Below, piece by piece: positions 34,294-43,247 of a DNA stretch of 64,000 nucleotides. Both the position numbers and the translations under genes were made by a program. The notes under the pieces are model-generated. The model was given only the letters and a program-made list of their open reading frames with translations, ran no database searches and was not told where the DNA came from. The stretch is from Caproicibacterium argilliputei (GTDB taxonomy: Bacteria > Bacillota > Clostridia > Oscillospirales > Acutalibacteraceae): positions 496,001 through 560,000 of the forward strand of contig NZ_CP135996.1 in the NCBI RefSeq assembly GCF_029211325.2. Reading direction: 5' to 3'. The stretch's first letter is position 1, and each line of letters opens with the position of its first letter.

Positions 34294-36063
34294 GTGCCGG
34301 ATATTTCGGCGATGCTTTCTGTATTGACACCTGCTTTCTTTGTCTTGCGCGGTGTGGCAGCGGTTTTGACAGTGTTCCTGGTCATTTGCTGCTACACCTC
34401 CATGCGGGCGGGACGCCGCCGCGAGGAACCGGTTGTCTTTTTGGAAAATCAAAGGAACCACAAAAACATCCCGGTGCTGTACTGGGAGAACAGCCTTGGC
34501 CGCAGCCAGAGCTGTGACATCATGCTGCCGGACAGCGCGGTCAGCCGTGACCATGCGGTGCTTATGCGCAGAGAGAGCGGCTGGCTCCTGACGGATACAG
34601 GCTCAAAAGGCGGCACTTACCTGAACGGCAAGCGTATAAAGGATACGGTCAAGGTAATTCCCGGTGACTTAATCGGCATCGGGCGCACCAACTTGGTTTT
34701 TCGCCGTGTGACGGATGCCAATGGAAAAGCGCCGCGCCGCCGCCCGCGCCGCGCTGCCAATCAAGCCAGCCTGCTGGTGCTGTGCAGCATCATTCAGGTG
34801 TTGTACTTTATGCAGGCATTCTTTGCGGATAAGCAGTTTTCCATGCTGCCGTTTCTGCCCATGGCGGCGGTCATTGGGGCGGAGTGGGGCTTTTACGTCA
34901 TTTCGCGGCACGTTCTGGGCCGTACAAACTTTGAACTGGAAACGCTGGCGTTCACGCTTTCCGGCGTGGGCATTGCGCTGCTGTGCGGCACGCGGGAAAA
35001 GCTGACAAAAACGCAGACGGCTCCGTCGGCGAATGCGCTGTTTCATCCGACCATGGATGCCGTGTACTCGCAGGTGATCATGATGATTGGCGGGCTGGTA
35101 CTGTTCAGCTTCCTAATCTGGTTTATGAAGGATCTTACGCGTGTCAACAAATGGCGCACGCCGATTGCCGCCATCGGGCTGCTTCTGCTGGCAATGCCGC
35201 TGCTGCCGGGCATTGGCAGCAGCATCAACGGCTCCAGAAACTGGATTCATCTGGGCAGTTTTTCGGTACAGCCCAGTGAGTTTGTGAAGCTGTGCTTCAT
35301 TTTTGCAGGCTCGGCAACGCTGGATCATTTGCAGACCAGACGCAACTTGATTGGGTTCATCGGCCTGCTGACCTGCGTGATGGGCATTCTGATTTTGGAA
35401 AAAGATATCGGCGGCGCAGCGGTGTTTTTTGCAACCTTTTTGATTATCGCTTTTATGCGTTCTGGTTCCATGCGAACCGTGGTGCTGAGCGTTGCGGCCG
35501 CGGGTGTGGGCATTGTGACGGTGCTGGGAATGTTCTCCCATGTTAAAGAGCGTTTTGCAGTTTGGCGGCATGTGTGGGACGCAAATAACATTTACGACAA
35601 AGGCTTTCAGCAGACGCGCGTGCTGACTTACTCGGCGAGCGGCGGTTTGTTCGGTGTCGGTATCGGCAACGGCGGTCTGGGCGGCGGCACCGGCCCGCTC
35701 AAGGGCTACACCAATGTCACTGCCAACACCAGCGACTTGGTTTTCGGCATGATGAACGAGGAACTGGGGCTGCTCATGGCGGTGGTTCTGGTTGGCGTGA
35801 TTGCAATGTTCCTTTTCTTTGCGCGCAGTGACGCCACGCGCTCCCGCTCCACCTTTTACTCCATTACCGCCTGCGCCGCCGCGGGGATGCTGCTGTTTCA
35901 GGCGTGCCTGAATATTTTCGGCAGCACCGATGTGTTTCCGCTTACCGGCGTGACACTGCCCTTTATCAGTGCAGGCGGCAGCAGCATGATGGCGGTTTGG
36001 GGGGCTTTAGCATTTGTCAAATCCAGCGACGAGCGGACATATGCAGTCAGGAGGCGAAGTTGA
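34294..36063 (+). CDS. FHA domain-SEDS (FtsW/RodA/SpoVE) fusion glycosyltransferase
   Basis: A 589-residue membrane protein. One membrane segment (~14-34) is followed by a cytoplasmic FHA phosphothreonine-reading domain (~60-135, with GRS, SRDH and NGK at the expected places). A SEDS polytopic domain (~155-585) then carries GSRNWIHLGSFSVQPSEFVKL, LILEKDIGGAAVFF and the C-terminal GVTLPFISAGGSSMMA. SEDS proteins polymerise lipid II into glycan strands with a class B PBP, which here is the next gene. The FHA domain suggests control by a Ser/Thr kinase of the PASTA type. ATG or TTG choice is clear: GGAGG lies 10 bases before 34294. Confidence 0.93.
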   Translation: MPDISAMLSVLTPAFFVLRGVAAVLTVFLVICCYTSMRAGRRREEPVVFLENQRNHKNIPVLYWENSLGRSQSCDIMLPDSAVSRDHAVLMRRESGWLLTDTGSKGGTYLNGKRIKDTVKVIPGDLIGIGRTNLVFRRVTDANGKAPRRRPRRAANQASLLVLCSIIQVLYFMQAFFADKQFSMLPFLPMAAVIGAEWGFYVISRHVLGRTNFELETLAFTLSGVGIALLCGTREKLTKTQTAPSANALFHPTMDAVYSQVIMMIGGLVLFSFLIWFMKDLTRVNKWRTPIAAIGLLLLAMPLLPGIGSSINGSRNWIHLGSFSVQPSEFVKLCFIFAGSATLDHLQTRRNLIGFIGLLTCVMGILILEKDIGGAAVFFATFLIIAFMRSGSMRTVVLSVAAAGVGIVTVLGMFSHVKERFAVWRHVWDANNIYDKGFQQTRVLTYSASGGLFGVGIGNGGLGGGTGPLKGYTNVTANTSDLVFGMMNEELGLLMAVVLVGVIAMFLFFARSDATRSRSTFYSITACAAAGMLLFQACLNIFGSTDVFPLTGVTLPFISAGGSSMMAVWGALAFVKSSDERTYAVRRRS

Positions 36064-36064
36064 C

Positions 36065-37456
36065 GTGAAAACAACCGGAAAACGTTCCCTTTTTCTGTTT
36101 TTCTTTCTGCTGCTTTTTGCAGGCGGTATGTGCTTTTTCCTGTTTGAATATGTCACAGACGGCGGGCAGTGGGCCATGCAGCCCTACAACGCGCATTTAA
36201 GCGGTACCTCCACAACCGCCAACGGCAGCGTGGTGGATCGCCACGGGCTGAAGCTGCTGACAACCAACAATGGAAAGCGCACCTATAGTGACGATGAAAC
36301 GGTGCGCAAATCCACCCTGCATCTGGTGGGGGACTCTGCCGGCAATATTTCCACAGGCGTGCAGAATGCTTTTAAAACAGAACTGACCGGTTACAACATT
36401 GTGACCGGCCTGACCGACATTAAAACGACGAAACAGGGCGGCAGCATTCGGCTGACAGTCGATGCGGATTTAAACAAGCTGGCATACCGCAAGCTTGCGG
36501 GGCGCAAGGGCGCCGCTATTGTGACAAACTGGAAAACCGGCGAGGTTCTGTGCCTGGTCAGTACGCCGACCTTTGACCCCGCCAATCCGCCCTCTGACCT
36601 GAAAACCAATGAAAGCGCCTATCAGGGGGTTTACGTGAACAAGGCGCTGACCGGTCAGCTGACACCCGGCTCTATTTTCAAAATCATCACGTCTGCCGCT
36701 GCCATTCAGAACATTTCAAATCTGGACAGCCGCACCTTCCACTGCAACGGTTCCGTGATTGTAGACGGCAACGCGATCACCTGCGCAAATGGCGAAAAGC
36801 ACGGCACCATTGACTTTCAGCACGCGCTGGCGGATTCCTGCAATGTGACGTTTGCACAGCTGGCCATCGAAATGGGCAAGAATAAGATGACTGCGGCGGC
36901 AAATTCACTGGGGCTGAATGAATCATTTAACATCGATACGCTCACGGTTCCAAAGTCTAACTACAATGTGGCCAATGCTAGTGACAATCAGCTGGGATGG
37001 TCCGGTGTCGGGCAGTACACGGACCAGGTGAGTCCGGCGTATATGGTTCGTCTGCTGGGTGCCATCGCCAACGGCGGCACGCCGCAGGAGCTGCGCATTA
37101 TCAAAAGTGTCACCGGCGACCTGACCAGCCCCAACAAATTCGGCACGCCGAAGCTTGGCCGCCAGCTTATGACAACAGATGTGGCAAGTCGGCTGAAAAA
37201 CTACCTGCGCGGCGATGTGAAGATTTCTTATGGGGATGACTTCTTCGGCGATATGAAGCAAATGTGCGCAAAAACCGGCACCGCCGAACTTGGCGGTGAG
37301 AAGGGCAACAACGGCTGGATGGTCGGTTTTTCTGCTGATGAGAGCACCCCGTATGCGTTTGCCGTGGTGGTACAGAACACCGATGAATTTGGCATCAACG
37401 CGGCAGGCCCGATTGCGCGGGCGCTGCTTAACGAAGCGGTCGACAACCATGACTGA
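36065..37456 (+). CDS. Class B penicillin-binding protein (PbpA/FtsI-like transpeptidase)
   Basis: About 463 residues: a short cytosolic tail, one membrane anchor (~8-28), a pedestal and a transpeptidase domain. The active-site triad is visible: SIFK (Ser203, Lys206), SCN in ADSCNVTF, and KTG in CAKTGTAEL. I choose GTG 36065, two bases after the SEDS stop, with AGGAGG 10 bases upstream; ATG 36041 lies before that ribosome site. It is the partner of the SEDS gene upstream and crosslinks the strands that protein makes. Confidence 0.9.
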   Translation: MKTTGKRSLFLFFFLLLFAGGMCFFLFEYVTDGGQWAMQPYNAHLSGTSTTANGSVVDRHGLKLLTTNNGKRTYSDDETVRKSTLHLVGDSAGNISTGVQNAFKTELTGYNIVTGLTDIKTTKQGGSIRLTVDADLNKLAYRKLAGRKGAAIVTNWKTGEVLCLVSTPTFDPANPPSDLKTNESAYQGVYVNKALTGQLTPGSIFKIITSAAAIQNISNLDSRTFHCNGSVIVDGNAITCANGEKHGTIDFQHALADSCNVTFAQLAIEMGKNKMTAAANSLGLNESFNIDTLTVPKSNYNVANASDNQLGWSGVGQYTDQVSPAYMVRLLGAIANGGTPQELRIIKSVTGDLTSPNKFGTPKLGRQLMTTDVASRLKNYLRGDVKISYGDDFFGDMKQMCAKTGTAELGGEKGNNGWMVGFSADESTPYAFAVVVQNTDEFGINAAGPIARALLNEAVDNHD

Positions 37457-37465
37457 ACTGAGAAT

Positions 37466-37494
37466 TTGACAAATGACAAGGTCTGCGCTACAAT
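37466..37494 (+). promoter_or_regulatory. Promoter of the thiamine transporter operon
   Basis: TTGACA, exact 17-bp spacer, TACAAT; transcription should begin just before the riboswitch. Confidence 0.85.
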
Positions 37495-37505
37495 AACTAT
37501 GCATC

Positions 37506-37604
37506 TACAAATGGGGTGCTGGGCCTTACGGGGCCGTGCTGAGACGGGAGAAATCCCGAACCCTTTTGCCTGATCCGGACAATGCCGGCGGAGGTAACAT
37601 AACA
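37506..37604 (+). promoter_or_regulatory. TPP (THI-box) riboswitch
   Basis: The conserved thiamine-pyrophosphate aptamer is recognisable: GGGGTGCTGGG, the signature CTGAGA (37539-37544) followed by a short P3 extension, ACCCTTTTGCCTGATCCGGA-type strand, then AATGCCGGCGGAGGTAA. It precedes a terminator (37624-37655), so TPP binding should switch the operon off by early termination. Confidence 0.96.
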
Positions 37605-37623
37605 GTTTTGTTGCAAACCTTTT

Positions 37624-37655
37624 GCCGCCTGTTGTCAAGACAGGCGGCATTTTTT
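37624..37655 (+). terminator. Riboswitch-controlled terminator
   Basis: GCCGCCTGT/ACAGGCGGC, nine perfect pairs, with a six-T run. It is the expression platform for the TPP aptamer. Confidence 0.88.
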
Positions 37656-37726
37656 CTGCGCGTTCTCAAGCTGTCCAGGTATCCGGGATGCAATTCTATG
37701 ATTTTTTATAAAGGAGATTGTGAAAC

Positions 37727-38029
37727 ATGGAAAAATTCCCAGCAAGCGTAGCTATTCAGGTTCTGCCGCACGTCGATACCGATGAGGAAGTTGTGCGGAT
37801 TGTGGACGAGGTCATTGCGTATATCAAAAGTACCGGCGTCAATTACTATGTCGGCCCGTTTGAAACAACGCTGGAGGGCGACTACGAAGAACTGATGGAG
37901 ATTGTGAAGCAGTGCCAGTACATTGCCGTCAAGGCCGGCTGTCCGCAGGTGGCGGCGTATGTGAAGATCAGCTTTAAGCCGGAAGGCGGGGTGCTGACGA
38001 TTGCACAGAAAGTTACAAAGTATCACTGA
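37727..38029 (+). CDS. Cytosolic thiamine-binding protein (MTH1187/YkoF-like family)
   Basis: A 100-residue ferredoxin-like-fold protein of the Thiamine_BP family. Recognisable segments are VAIQVLPHVDTDEEVVRIVDEVIAYI, YVGPFETTLEGDYEELMEIV and a C-terminal AYVKISFKPEGG. No signal peptide, so it acts inside the cell. AAGGAG lies upstream of ATG 37727. Control by the TPP riboswitch and overlap with the permease gene support a role in binding thiamine or its pyrimidine part; relatives are known to bind hydroxymethyl-thiazole or thiamine. Confidence 0.88.
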   Translation: MEKFPASVAIQVLPHVDTDEEVVRIVDEVIAYIKSTGVNYYVGPFETTLEGDYEELMEIVKQCQYIAVKAGCPQVAAYVKISFKPEGGVLTIAQKVTKYH

Positions 38030-38792
38030 CAAGCTTTCGCCGCTGTTTCTGCTGGCGGCGGTGCTGATTGTCTGGCAGGCGGTTGTTTCGTTCGGTGTAG
38101 TGCCCAATTTCATGCTGCCGAGTCCGGTGCAGGTGGTGCAGGCGTTTGTAGATGACTTTCCGGCACTGATGCTGAATGCCTCCACCTCTCTGCAGGAAAC
38201 CTTTTGGGGAATGCTCATCGCGGTAGCGATGGCATTTGGCTCCGCATTTTTGATGGACCGCTTTCAGCTGGTCAAAAAGAGCCTGTACCCCATTCTGATT
38301 CTCACACAGACGATTCCTTCGGTGGCAATCGCGCCGCTTTTGGTGCTGTGGCTTGGCTACGATATGACCCCAAAGATTGTGTTGGTCATTGTTTCCTGCT
38401 ACTTCCCGATTGCGGTGGGGCTGCTCAATGGCTTTTCCAGTGCGGATCCGGATGTGATTAACCTGATGCGCACCATGGGCAGCAGCCGCTGGCAGATTTT
38501 TTGCCATGTGAAAATTCCCAGTGCGCTGAACAATTTTTTTTCCGGTCTGCGCATCAGTGTGTCCTATTCGGTCATCGGCGCGGTGGTCGCGGAGTGGCTG
38601 GGCGGCAACAGCGGCCTTGGTGTGTATATGACGCATATGCGCAAAAGCTATGCGTATGACCGGATGTTTGCGGTTATTTTTCTGGTTTCAATCATCAGCC
38701 TTCTGCTGATGAAACTGGTGGATGTGCTGCAGCGGGTGTGTATGCCGTGGGAAGCGGCGGTACAGTCCGCACCCGATGCGGCAAAAGTTTGA
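38001..38792 (+). CDS. ABC transporter permease for thiamine precursor (ThiX-like)
   Basis: A 263-residue membrane protein with about six spans of the BPD_transp_1 type. The coupling-helix EAA-like motif is MRTMGSSRWQIFCHVKIPSAL. The TTG start at 38001 overlaps the preceding gene by 29 bases. Together with the binding protein and ATPase downstream it should import hydroxymethylpyrimidine or N-formyl-aminopyrimidine. Specificity is assigned from the riboswitch and the THI5-like binding protein. Confidence 0.88.
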   Translation: MHRKLQSITDKLSPLFLLAAVLIVWQAVVSFGVVPNFMLPSPVQVVQAFVDDFPALMLNASTSLQETFWGMLIAVAMAFGSAFLMDRFQLVKKSLYPILILTQTIPSVAIAPLLVLWLGYDMTPKIVLVIVSCYFPIAVGLLNGFSSADPDVINLMRTMGSSRWQIFCHVKIPSALNNFFSGLRISVSYSVIGAVVAEWLGGNSGLGVYMTHMRKSYAYDRMFAVIFLVSIISLLLMKLVDVLQRVCMPWEAAVQSAPDAAKV

Positions 38793-38821
38793 GGGTAAGG
38801 TATGTTTAAGGAGAAAAATCC

Positions 38822-39883
38822 ATGAAAAAGATAAAAATTTGGAAATCAATCACGGCGGCAGTGCTGGCGGCTTCAGTCGCTGCTGCGGCGTCTGCGTGCG
38901 GCGGCGCATCGCAGACCTCTTCTGCCGGAAGCACAGCGGCATCTGCAGCGTCCGCTTCCGCTGCGACCGGCAAGTTGGAGAAAATTAAGTTCGTACTGGA
39001 CTATACGCCGAATACCAACCATACCGGCATCTATGTGGCGCAGGCGCTTGGCTACTTTCAGGATGAAGGTTTGGAAGTCGAGATTGAACAGCCGCCGGAG
39101 TCCGGCACTGCCGCGCTGGTCGGTTCCGGCAATGCGCAGTTCGGCGTCGGGTTTCAGGACACAGACATGGCATCTGCGCTGACTTCAGACACACCGCTGC
39201 CGATTACGGCGGTTGCGGCGTTGATTCAGCACAACACTTCCGGCATCGCTTCGGTCAAAAGCAAAAATATCACACGCCCGAAGGATATGACCGGTCACTC
39301 TTACGCCACCTGGGACACACCGGTGGAAAAGGGAATGCTCAAGTATGTGATTAACAAGGATGGCGGCGACTATTCTAAAGTAAAGATGATTCCTTCCGGC
39401 GACAACTCCATCGTGCAGATTCAGACCAATACGGACACCGCCTGGATTTACTACGCATGGGACGGCATTGCGGCAGAGGTGCAGAACGTACCGCTGAATT
39501 TCTTTACGTTTAAAGATATCGACCCGGTGCTGGACTGCTACACGCCAGTGCTCATTGCCAACAATGCATTTTTGAAAAAGGAACCGGAAACCGCGAAGAA
39601 GTTCCTGCGCGCCGCAAAAAAAGGCTACGAGTACGCCATTGAAAAGCCGGATGAAGCCGCAAAGCTGCTCATGCAGCAGGTGCCGGATCTTAAAAGCAGT
39701 GAGAAGCTGGTCATCAAAAGTCAGGAATGGCTGAAAGACCAGTACAAGGCAGAAGTGCAGCAGTGGGGATACATTGACCCGTCGCGCTGGAATGCATTTT
39801 ACAAATGGTTGTACGACAACAAGCTCATCAGCAAGGAGATTCCGGCGGGCACCGGCTTCTCGGATGCTTATCTGGAAAAGTAA
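38822..39883 (+). CDS. NMT1/THI5-like substrate-binding lipoprotein (ThiY-like)
   Basis: A 353-residue lipoprotein with lipobox AAASAC (Cys26) and a Ser/Ala-rich linker. The THI5/NMT1 fold follows: IKFVLDYTPNTNHTGIYVAQALGYFQDEGLEVEI, FGVGFQDT and YATWDTPVEKGMLKYV. Captures a pyrimidine precursor of thiamine at the outer membrane face for the adjacent permease. GGAG lies upstream of ATG 38822. Confidence 0.92.
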   Translation: MKKIKIWKSITAAVLAASVAAAASACGGASQTSSAGSTAASAASASAATGKLEKIKFVLDYTPNTNHTGIYVAQALGYFQDEGLEVEIEQPPESGTAALVGSGNAQFGVGFQDTDMASALTSDTPLPITAVAALIQHNTSGIASVKSKNITRPKDMTGHSYATWDTPVEKGMLKYVINKDGGDYSKVKMIPSGDNSIVQIQTNTDTAWIYYAWDGIAAEVQNVPLNFFTFKDIDPVLDCYTPVLIANNAFLKKEPETAKKFLRAAKKGYEYAIEKPDEAAKLLMQQVPDLKSSEKLVIKSQEWLKDQYKAEVQQWGYIDPSRWNAFYKWLYDNKLISKEIPAGTGFSDAYLEK

Positions 39884-39892
39884 GGAGCGCCT

Positions 39893-40636
39893 ATGGAAAC
39901 GAAACTGACAGCAGAGGGAATCACCAAAAGCTACGATGGCGTAAAAATTCTGGAAAACGTGAGCCTGGAGCTGCGCGACCAGGAGATTGTGAGTCTGCTT
40001 GGTGTCAGCGGCGCTGGAAAGACAACGCTTTTTAATGTGATTTCAGGGCTTTCACAGCCGGATTGCGGCCATGTTTTTCTGAAAGACAGTGAAATCACCG
40101 GGCAGGCCGGCCACGTTTCCTATATGCTGCAGAAAGATTTGCTTCTGCCGTACCGCTCTGTGGTAGACAACGTTGCGCTGCCGCTGCTGCTGCACGGCGT
40201 ACCCAAAAAAGAGGCGCGGCAGAAAGCCGGCGCGCTCTTTGCGGACTTTGGTCTGGAAGGGACGCAGAAAAAGTGGCCGGCGCAGCTTTCCGGCGGAATG
40301 CGCCAGCGCGCGGCGCTGCTGCGCACGTACCTGAGCAGTGAGGGGGTTGCGCTGCTGGATGAGCCGTTTTCTGCGCTGGATACCATCACCAAGGATACCA
40401 TGCACACCTGGTACCTGAATGTCATGCAGAAGATTGAGCTTTCCACGCTGTTTATTACGCATGACATTGATGAGGCCATCCTGCTTTCCGACCGTATTTA
40501 TGTGCTTGCGGGCAGGCCCGGACACATGATTGCGGAGATGCCGGTGACCGAGCCGCGCCCGCGCACCCGGGATTTTACGTTGACAGAAACGTTTCTGGGC
40601 TACAAGCGCAGGATTATTGAACTGCTGAAAATTTGA
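39893..40636 (+). CDS. ABC transporter ATPase for thiamine precursor (ThiZ-like)
   Basis: A 247-residue ATPase of the nitrate/taurine/thiamine-precursor group. Walker A is GVSGAGKTT (37-45), the ABC signature LSGGMRQR, Walker B VALLDEPFSALD, and switch His in FITHDIDEA. It starts 9 bases after the binding-protein gene and closes the operon. Confidence 0.93.
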   Translation: METKLTAEGITKSYDGVKILENVSLELRDQEIVSLLGVSGAGKTTLFNVISGLSQPDCGHVFLKDSEITGQAGHVSYMLQKDLLLPYRSVVDNVALPLLLHGVPKKEARQKAGALFADFGLEGTQKKWPAQLSGGMRQRAALLRTYLSSEGVALLDEPFSALDTITKDTMHTWYLNVMQKIELSTLFITHDIDEAILLSDRIYVLAGRPGHMIAEMPVTEPRPRTRDFTLTETFLGYKRRIIELLKI

Positions 40637-40667
40637 ATATAGGGAATCGAAAGTCAGAGTGATTCCA

Positions 40668-40711
40668 GCAAGACCGCGGTATGCAGTATGCCGCGGTCTT
40701 GCTGCGTTTTT
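40668..40711 (+). terminator. Terminator of the thiamine transporter operon
   Basis: AGCAAGACCGCGG pairs with CCGCGGTCTTGCT; five T follow after GCG. Confidence 0.85.
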
Positions 40712-40784
40712 GGGGAATTTTAGCGGTGTGCAAAAAACGATATGTAAGAAATTTATAGAATAAGGACAGTTTATTTTATTATAA

Positions 40785-40812
40785 TTGAAAATTTATTGTG
40801 ATATTATATAAA
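40785..40812 (+). promoter_or_regulatory. Candidate promoter of the first sugar importer
   Basis: TTGAAA, 16-bp spacer, TATAAA. A second TATAAT (40780-40785) overlaps it. The region 40730-40820 is strikingly AT-rich, typical of a regulated start. Confidence 0.55.
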
Positions 40813-40862
40813 TACGCTCAAGGGAGGAACGAAGCTGAAAGAAATAAAGGAGGAAATGCGTC

Positions 40863-42233
40863 ATGAAGCAGAGTGTTTTGAAAAGGTTCATCGCTGTATC
40901 CCTGACCGCAGCGATGGCGGTTTCTTTTACCGCCTGCGGTGGTGAAAGCAGCACTTCCGGGGGCAGCTCGACCGCTGCGTCCGGCAGCAGCACCGCCGCC
41001 AAGGCGGAAGGGGACAAGGAGATTACCTTCTGGAACATCGCCACAGAGGATCCGGACAAAAAAATCATGGAGTACGCGGTCGACAAGTTCAATAAGACCA
41101 ACAAGGATGGTTACCACGTCACCATGGTGCCGACGCAGAACGATAACTACAAGGAAAAGCTGGTTGTTGCCATGAGTTCCGGCGAGTGTCCGGATATGTA
41201 CACCAGCTGGTCCGGCGGCCCGATGAATGAATACATCGAGTCTGGTTACGCGCAGCCGATTGACGACCTGATGAAGTCGTCCGGCGTACAGGACAAACTG
41301 ATGGAAGCATCCATTTCGCAGGCAACCTACAACGGACATATCTATGCGGTGCCTGTGCTGAACGTTTCCATGGCAGGCATTTTCTACAATAAGGAGATGT
41401 TCAAAAAGTACAACATTTCTGTGCCGACCACGCTTTCTGAACTGGAGAAAGCGGCGGATACACTGAAAAAGAACGGCATCACACCGTTTGCGCTTGCAAA
41501 CAGCAGCAAATGGACCGGTTCCATGTACTTCCAGTGCCTGGCGGCACGTAAAGCTGGGCTGGAACCCTTCCGCAACGCGGTGGCCGGTAAAGGCAGCTTT
41601 GAGGATGACTGCTTTACTTACGCGGGGGAGAAGATTCAGGAGTGGACCAAGAAAGGCTACTTCCCGGACGGCGTGAACTCCCTGAGTGAGGATGACGGGC
41701 AGGCACGTCAGCTGCTGTATCAGGAGAAAGCAGGCATGGATTTGATTGGTTCCTGGTACACCGGCAATATCAAGACCGACAGCGAAGAGTTTTATAAGAA
41801 AGTCGGCTGGTTCCCCTTCCCGAAGATTGACGGCAGCACCGCAGACGATACCATTCAAATCGGTACCGTGGGCGACCAGTTCATTTCCTTTAACTGTAAG
41901 GGCGACAAACTGAAGGCTGCCTTTGAGTGCGCTTCCCTTTACTCTTCGGATGAAGCGGTCGACCTCATGATTCAAAACGGCAAGATTCCGCCGGTAAAAG
42001 GCGTGGAAAACAAGCTGAGCGACCCGCTGACCAAGCAGATCTGCGAGGCAGCCAACAAAGCCTCCAGTGTGCAGCTTTGGTACGACCAGTACCTGCCGCC
42101 GGCTGTGGCGGAAACACACCTGAATACCTGCCAGGAGTTGTTTGGTCTGACCATGACACCAAAGGAAGCCGCGGCAAAAATGCAGAAATCCATGAAGGAT
42201 TATCTGGCAAGCAAGAGCAGCTCCAAAAAGTAA
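40863..42233 (+). CDS. Carbohydrate ABC transporter substrate-binding lipoprotein
   Basis: A 456-residue lipoprotein with lipobox SFTAC (Cys25) and a Gly/Ser/Thr/Ala linker, then a family-1 solute-binding fold (ITFWNIATEDPDKKIMEYAVDKFNK; AVPVLNVSMAGIFYNKEMFKKYNI; FALANSSKWTG). Binds an oligosaccharide for the two permeases downstream. AAGGAGG precedes ATG 40863. A terminator follows the gene, so the binding protein is probably made in excess over the permeases, as is common. The sugar cannot be inferred from sequence. Confidence 0.9.
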   Translation: MKQSVLKRFIAVSLTAAMAVSFTACGGESSTSGGSSTAASGSSTAAKAEGDKEITFWNIATEDPDKKIMEYAVDKFNKTNKDGYHVTMVPTQNDNYKEKLVVAMSSGECPDMYTSWSGGPMNEYIESGYAQPIDDLMKSSGVQDKLMEASISQATYNGHIYAVPVLNVSMAGIFYNKEMFKKYNISVPTTLSELEKAADTLKKNGITPFALANSSKWTGSMYFQCLAARKAGLEPFRNAVAGKGSFEDDCFTYAGEKIQEWTKKGYFPDGVNSLSEDDGQARQLLYQEKAGMDLIGSWYTGNIKTDSEEFYKKVGWFPFPKIDGSTADDTIQIGTVGDQFISFNCKGDKLKAAFECASLYSSDEAVDLMIQNGKIPPVKGVENKLSDPLTKQICEAANKASSVQLWYDQYLPPAVAETHLNTCQELFGLTMTPKEAAAKMQKSMKDYLASKSSSKK

Positions 42234-42251
42234 AACAAGAAACACGCCGCT

Positions 42252-42298
42252 AAAAAGCGCCGCCTGTGCTGCAAGTTGCTGCGGGGCGGCGCTTTTTT
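42252..42298 (+). terminator. Partial terminator between binding protein and permeases
   Basis: AAAAAGCGCCGCC pairs with GGCGGCGCTTTTTT around a 20-base loop. As it lies inside an operon, it probably lowers downstream expression. Confidence 0.8.
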
Positions 42299-42346
42299 AC
42301 CGGAAGCGGCGGCTGATGTACGATACAGAAGGAGATGTCTGTCATA

Positions 42347-43246
42347 ATGAATGCGTCAAAATCTCTGGCAGTCAGAAGGCGCCGCAGCACCAGACTGTAT
42401 GCGCTGGCATTTCTGGCGCCGGTGGCGATTGTACTGCTGGTGTTTGTTTTTTACCCCATTGTGGATACATTCGCAATCAGCGGGTACCGCTGGAACGGAA
42501 TTTCCGCTGACCGGCAGTGGGTGGGCTTTGCAAACTGGAGCAGCCTGCTGCAGGACAGCAAGTTTTGGACGGCGTTCCTCAACAATATCATTATCATGAT
42601 TCTGTCCATTGTCATTCAAATTCCGCTGGGGCTTGCCATGGCAACGTTCATTGATTTCGGCGGCAAGAAAATGACGGTTTTTAAGGTTCTGTGGTTCATC
42701 CCGATGCTGATGTCCAGCGTCGCCATCGGCTTTCTGTTCACCTACGCACTGGCGACAAACGGCGGCCTAATCAGTTCGATTTCCGCATTGTTCGGCGGGG
42801 GAAATGTAGATTTGCTCGGCAATCCGAAAAATGCGCTGATGACGGTAATCATGGTCATCTGCTGGCAGTTTGCGCCGTTTTACATGGTGTATTTTATGGC
42901 GGCGTATACTAACATTCCGTTTGATGTTTACGAGGCAGCCACCATTGACGGCGCGACGCGCGGACAGTATTTTTTGCACGTTGCGCTGCCGCTGCTGGCA
43001 CCTTCCATGAAAAGTGCCGCGATTCTTTCAATGGTCGGTTCGCTCAAATACTTTGATTTGATTTATGTGATGACCGGCGGCGGCCCGGGCACCTCTACGG
43101 AACTGATGGCAACGTATATGTACAAGGAGTCGTTTAAAAACTTCAACATGGGCTACGGCTCAACGATTGCGGGCGGTATGTTTATTCTGATTACCGTCAT
43201 TTCGCTGCTGACCATGCGTGCCATTACCGGAAAGGAGGAGAAGTAA
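42347..43246 (+). CDS. Sugar ABC transporter permease (MalF/UgpA-type)
   Basis: A 299-residue CUT1 permease with six spans. The cytoplasmic loop motif is EAATIDGATRGQYFLHVALPLLAP, and GGGPGTSTELMATYMYKESF is characteristic of the family. Start: ATG 42347, 12 bases after GGAG; the ATG at 42335 directly abuts the ribosome site and is rejected. It pairs with the permease encoded two bases downstream. Confidence 0.92.
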   Translation: MNASKSLAVRRRRSTRLYALAFLAPVAIVLLVFVFYPIVDTFAISGYRWNGISADRQWVGFANWSSLLQDSKFWTAFLNNIIIMILSIVIQIPLGLAMATFIDFGGKKMTVFKVLWFIPMLMSSVAIGFLFTYALATNGGLISSISALFGGGNVDLLGNPKNALMTVIMVICWQFAPFYMVYFMAAYTNIPFDVYEAATIDGATRGQYFLHVALPLLAPSMKSAAILSMVGSLKYFDLIYVMTGGGPGTSTELMATYMYKESFKNFNMGYGSTIAGGMFILITVISLLTMRAITGKEEK

Positions 43247-43247
43247 C

